A stretch of DNA of 64,000 nucleotides from Adineta steineri (lineage: Eukaryota > Rotifera > Eurotatoria > Adinetida > Adinetidae). The stretch is taken from the NCBI GenBank assembly GCA_905250115.1, contig CAJNOI010000187.1:62001-126000 (forward strand), in the 5' to 3' direction. This document shows positions 61,701 to 64,000 of this stretch, piece by piece; position 1 is the stretch's first letter, and each line of letters starts with the position of its first letter. The translations under genes were made by a program, and so were the position numbers. The notes under the pieces were generated by a model. That model was not told where the DNA came from. It searched no databases and was given only the letters and a program-made list of their open reading frames with translations.

Positions 61701-64000
61701 TTCTGTATCAAAGTTAAGTAATGTACGAAATGATTGATGTTTTCTAACAATTAGCTGAAGAGCCTGCCGAAGTTGCTGTATTGATAAAGTATGTCCTTTA
61801 CTAATACGGTAGAGAAAAGGCATATTGTAGATTGCAAATTGTGATTTGTCTGGCTCAAATCGAACTCGTTCATTAAACAAAATGCGAGCTTGTGCATATG
61901 ATGCTGGTGCTACAATTAATAATGAGATATTAATCAGGCATAATTAAAGTTATGACTACATCTTTCGATAATCTTGATGGCTGATTATGAAAGAATTTTA
62001 CTGAGTCAACTGGAATTATCCATAAAACGTATAAGAAGTTGCCGAAAAATATCGAAGATTAGCTAAATTTGGAAGATCATAAACACAGTCAAGTCACACT
62101 ATTAGAAATTATTTATAATAACAATATCATTAAAATTTAGCATCGTTTTTAAAGTATAAATTAGATTAGAAGTATTAATATTTAGCATATTAATTTTTAT
62201 GTGAATTTATAGAAGGCAAAGGAGAAAGCTATCGATACAGTCTCTGAATCTAAAATGTAATACACAAAATCATTGTGATTGCTAATAGCAAAACATTCTT
62301 CATAAATGAGTTGAAATCTATCTTGATTAGAACTATCAATGTCTTGGATCTTTTCAATTCGCTTATAAACTAATGGTTTTTCTCAATCGACTCTCAGATA
62401 TATTCGCCAAGTTTCATATTTTAGACTGTGCTCGTTATAATATCGATCATATTTGTGGAGAAAAGAAGGATCGGTTCAAGTTTTTGCTTTTATACTAGAA
62501 ATTCTTCTACTTCGTGGTTCATAGAAAAAGAGGAAGAAGAGGAACTCAGTAAACAAGCAACATACATTAATTCATGTTAGTAAGTTATATATACCATAAA
62601 GTAAGACGTTATGTTAATTGTGTGTGCTAATCAAAGATTCAGTATCATACTCAAAAACTGTACAACTAACATCAATCTTAATTATACAGATGTGATGGCA
62701 TGAATCGTGCTCATAAAGCAAGATTTTCTTCCCATTTTCACAGATCATTCATCACAGATCATTCATCACAGATTATCTCTTTCTTATAGACAAAAATAAA
62801 GGAGAAAAGAATTATGCAAACTTACCTTCATTGACAATATTCTGTTGTCGACAAAAGACAGTATCTTCAATTTCTTTAGCTTCTGCCGGTAAAATCAAGC
62901 TAAGTTTCGATATAGATGTAAGACTCGGATTAATTTCATCAGAAATTGATTTTGATGAAAAAAGTTGATCGACAAGATGTTTTAATCTTTGAGCTACGAT
63001 TATAGCTGTTGTCTGATCAAATAGATCACGCGAGCAGGTTAGACAAAATGATAGTTTCCTATCATCGGATATTGGATTATAAAGACTAGTCAATCCAAAA
63101 TCAAATTTAGCAGCACGATTAGATTTCTGCATTGGTAATTGTTGCAACGTTGCTGTATCAATAGACCACTGATTATTTTCGGAGACAGTGATGAAATTGA
63201 ACGCTGTTTCAAGAAATGGAATGTTTGGTTGCTTAAGTTGAGAGTCATTAAGAATATGTTGTAATGGATAATGAGAATGTTCAAGAATCGATAAACATTT
63301 TTCTCGCACATGTTCAACAAGTTCATCAAATGACCACTCAGAATCAACTTGAATACGATATGGTAATGTTGAAACAAACATTCCAACCATATTCTGTAAT
63401 TCAGCTCTGTATCGATTTGCATTGTGACAAGAAATGCATAAATCATTTTGTCTATGTGTTAGCTTGAAGAGAAATGCATAGAATGTAGCTAGATATAATT
63501 GAAATGGTGTAACTTGATGTGATGATGCATAATTAAGAAATGATATCGAAACTTCATTATCAAATGAGATATGAGCAGTAGAAGCATATCCAGATCGTTG
63601 ATCACTATATGAGTAATGTCGATCGACTGGCAATGACAATCGACATTCTTGATTGTATCCATTCAGTTGAGAACGCCAAAACTTACGTGATGACGTCATG
63701 TCGATTAGACGTTCAAGGACACTATAATCAATATATTGCAATGATTTTTCATCATCTAACCACATCACGTTACTATTGTAAATATTACATAGGTCATTTA
63801 AAACAATTGTGACAGTTGACTGATCAATTGCAGCATGATGAAAGCCGGTAACGAGAACATCAGAATTTGTAATAATTTCTTTATCATGATTTTCATTAGG
63901 TATCATCTGTTGTTTGAGAATTTGACAATAAAAAACACGACCACTTGATAAATCGAACAAATTAGGATTAGTATTTATTCGTGAGATCATATTGTGAAGT
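55743..64000 (-). CDS. Non-ribosomal peptide synthetase, C-C-A-T-terminal membrane/LbH domain (5' part outside window)
   Basis: A multidomain enzyme that activates and condenses amino acids. Visible exons are 64000-62826 (left open), 61909-61346, 61280-60184, 59507-59208, 59154-58824, 58766-56020 and 55949-55743. The first condensation domain has FHHAAIDQS. The second has FHHSIFDYPS, with Tyr in place of the usual Gly. The adenylation domain has YIIFTSGSTGTPKA, CSFDIHVQEIFG (the substrate Asp kept), NLYGPAETTI, YRTGDLVRM, GRKDHQVKLHGQRIELGEIE and NGKIDRK. The carrier site is MGGTSLDAIR. The last 650 residues alternate membrane helices with hexapeptide-like left-handed beta-helix parts (GAKIGCHSHIY, GVTTFGGAKP, LLGIPAREMPF, TIGNHVRLHMGAHVQ) and end at GVPARQIQI. 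This matches the NRPS terminal domain of Pls/PosA-type synthetases. No stop or frameshift is seen. Two introns are enlarged: 676 and 916 bases. Such genes in bdelloids are regarded as horizontally acquired. Confidence 0.9.
59546..60160. mobile_element. 615-base palindromic MITE inside an NRPS intron
   Basis: Arms 59,546-59,822 and 59,884-60,160 are inverted copies with only scattered differences, around a spacer of about 60 bases. The ends read GAGGAAGGTTCACCAAC and, inverted, GAGAAAGGTTCACCAAC. The inner arm ends share TCCTTCAC(A/G)AGATAAT. Each arm carries the same 70-codon frame (MNKN.GQTVITRF...) in opposite directions, a by-product of the inversion. Without the element the intron would be about 60 bases, the usual size. 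No clear target duplication. Confidence 0.85.
61910..62825. other. Large NRPS intron, 916 bases
   Basis: Bounded by a GT donor after GAAG at 62,826 and an AG acceptor before CACCAGCATC at 61,909, joining the two condensation domains in phase. It contains three tandem copies of ACAGATCATTCATC-type units at 62,740-62,775 and no recognised element. An adenylation-carrier pair would normally lie between two condensation domains, and none is present here. Confidence 0.6.

Noticed and set aside
1-64000. Bacterial contamination as source of NRPS/PKS/FMO
   Set aside because: These genes have GT-AG introns of local size, the same AT-rich codon use, and continuous sequence with animal genes.
1-64000. 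CRISPR arrays, rRNA or tRNA genes
   Set aside because: No regularly spaced direct repeats with unique spacers and no recognisable rRNA or tRNA fold was seen on reading either strand.

Overview
The window is eukaryotic, AT-rich DNA with many short introns of about 50-70 bases and GT-AG boundaries. The best fit is a bdelloid rotifer (Adineta/Rotaria type). Three things point there: animal housekeeping genes, non-metazoan type biosynthetic genes (NRPS, PKS, a plant/bacteria-like glycosyltransferase, a bacterial-type flavin monooxygenase), and repeated tracts resembling the TGTGGG telomere repeat reported for bdelloids. The biosynthetic genes contain introns, so they are resident rather than contamination. 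The species is inferred, not proven.

Positions 1-34,780 form a gene-dense core with every gene on the minus strand, except for a rearranged accessory stretch at about 20.5-27.7 kb. The core genes are MED16 (cut by the window start), a rhodopsin-like GPCR, the helicase DHX34 (19 exons), a small multi-span membrane protein, a membrane-anchored RNase III-like protein, an SLC22-type transporter, the actin regulator CAP and a full ABCB (P-glycoprotein type) exporter. The accessory stretch holds a broken NRPS terminal-domain/methyltransferase gene, a foldback element and a dead trimethylamine-monooxygenase-type gene.

Positions 34,780-46,780 are a 12-kb AT-rich desert. It contains several inverted-repeat (foldback/MITE-like) elements, a decayed ABCB fragment and a possible degenerate hammerhead ribozyme.

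Positions 46,780-64,000 are a second accessory block. It holds a decayed polyketide synthase (KS-AT-DH), a three-exon UDP-glycosyltransferase, a 5'-truncated non-LTR retrotransposon, and an apparently intact NRPS on the minus strand. The NRPS order is C-C-A-T plus a membrane/left-handed-beta-helix terminal domain, and it runs off the right edge.

The most unusual feature is a set of short tracts that read G-rich and then C-rich on the plus strand, with telomere-like units. They lie at about 20.57, 24.05, 50.02, 53.03 and 55.05 kb, with a one-sided tract at 8.96 kb. Two of them sit exactly where coding homology stops: the PKS at 50.02 kb and the NRPS terminal fragment at 24.05 kb. One lies just beyond the truncated 5' end of the retrotransposon. 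The G-then-C orientation is what capped and then fused chromosome ends would leave. The accessory blocks therefore look like subtelomeric or formerly subtelomeric material carrying natural-product genes in various states of decay, next to an exporter and a glycosyltransferase that could act on such products.
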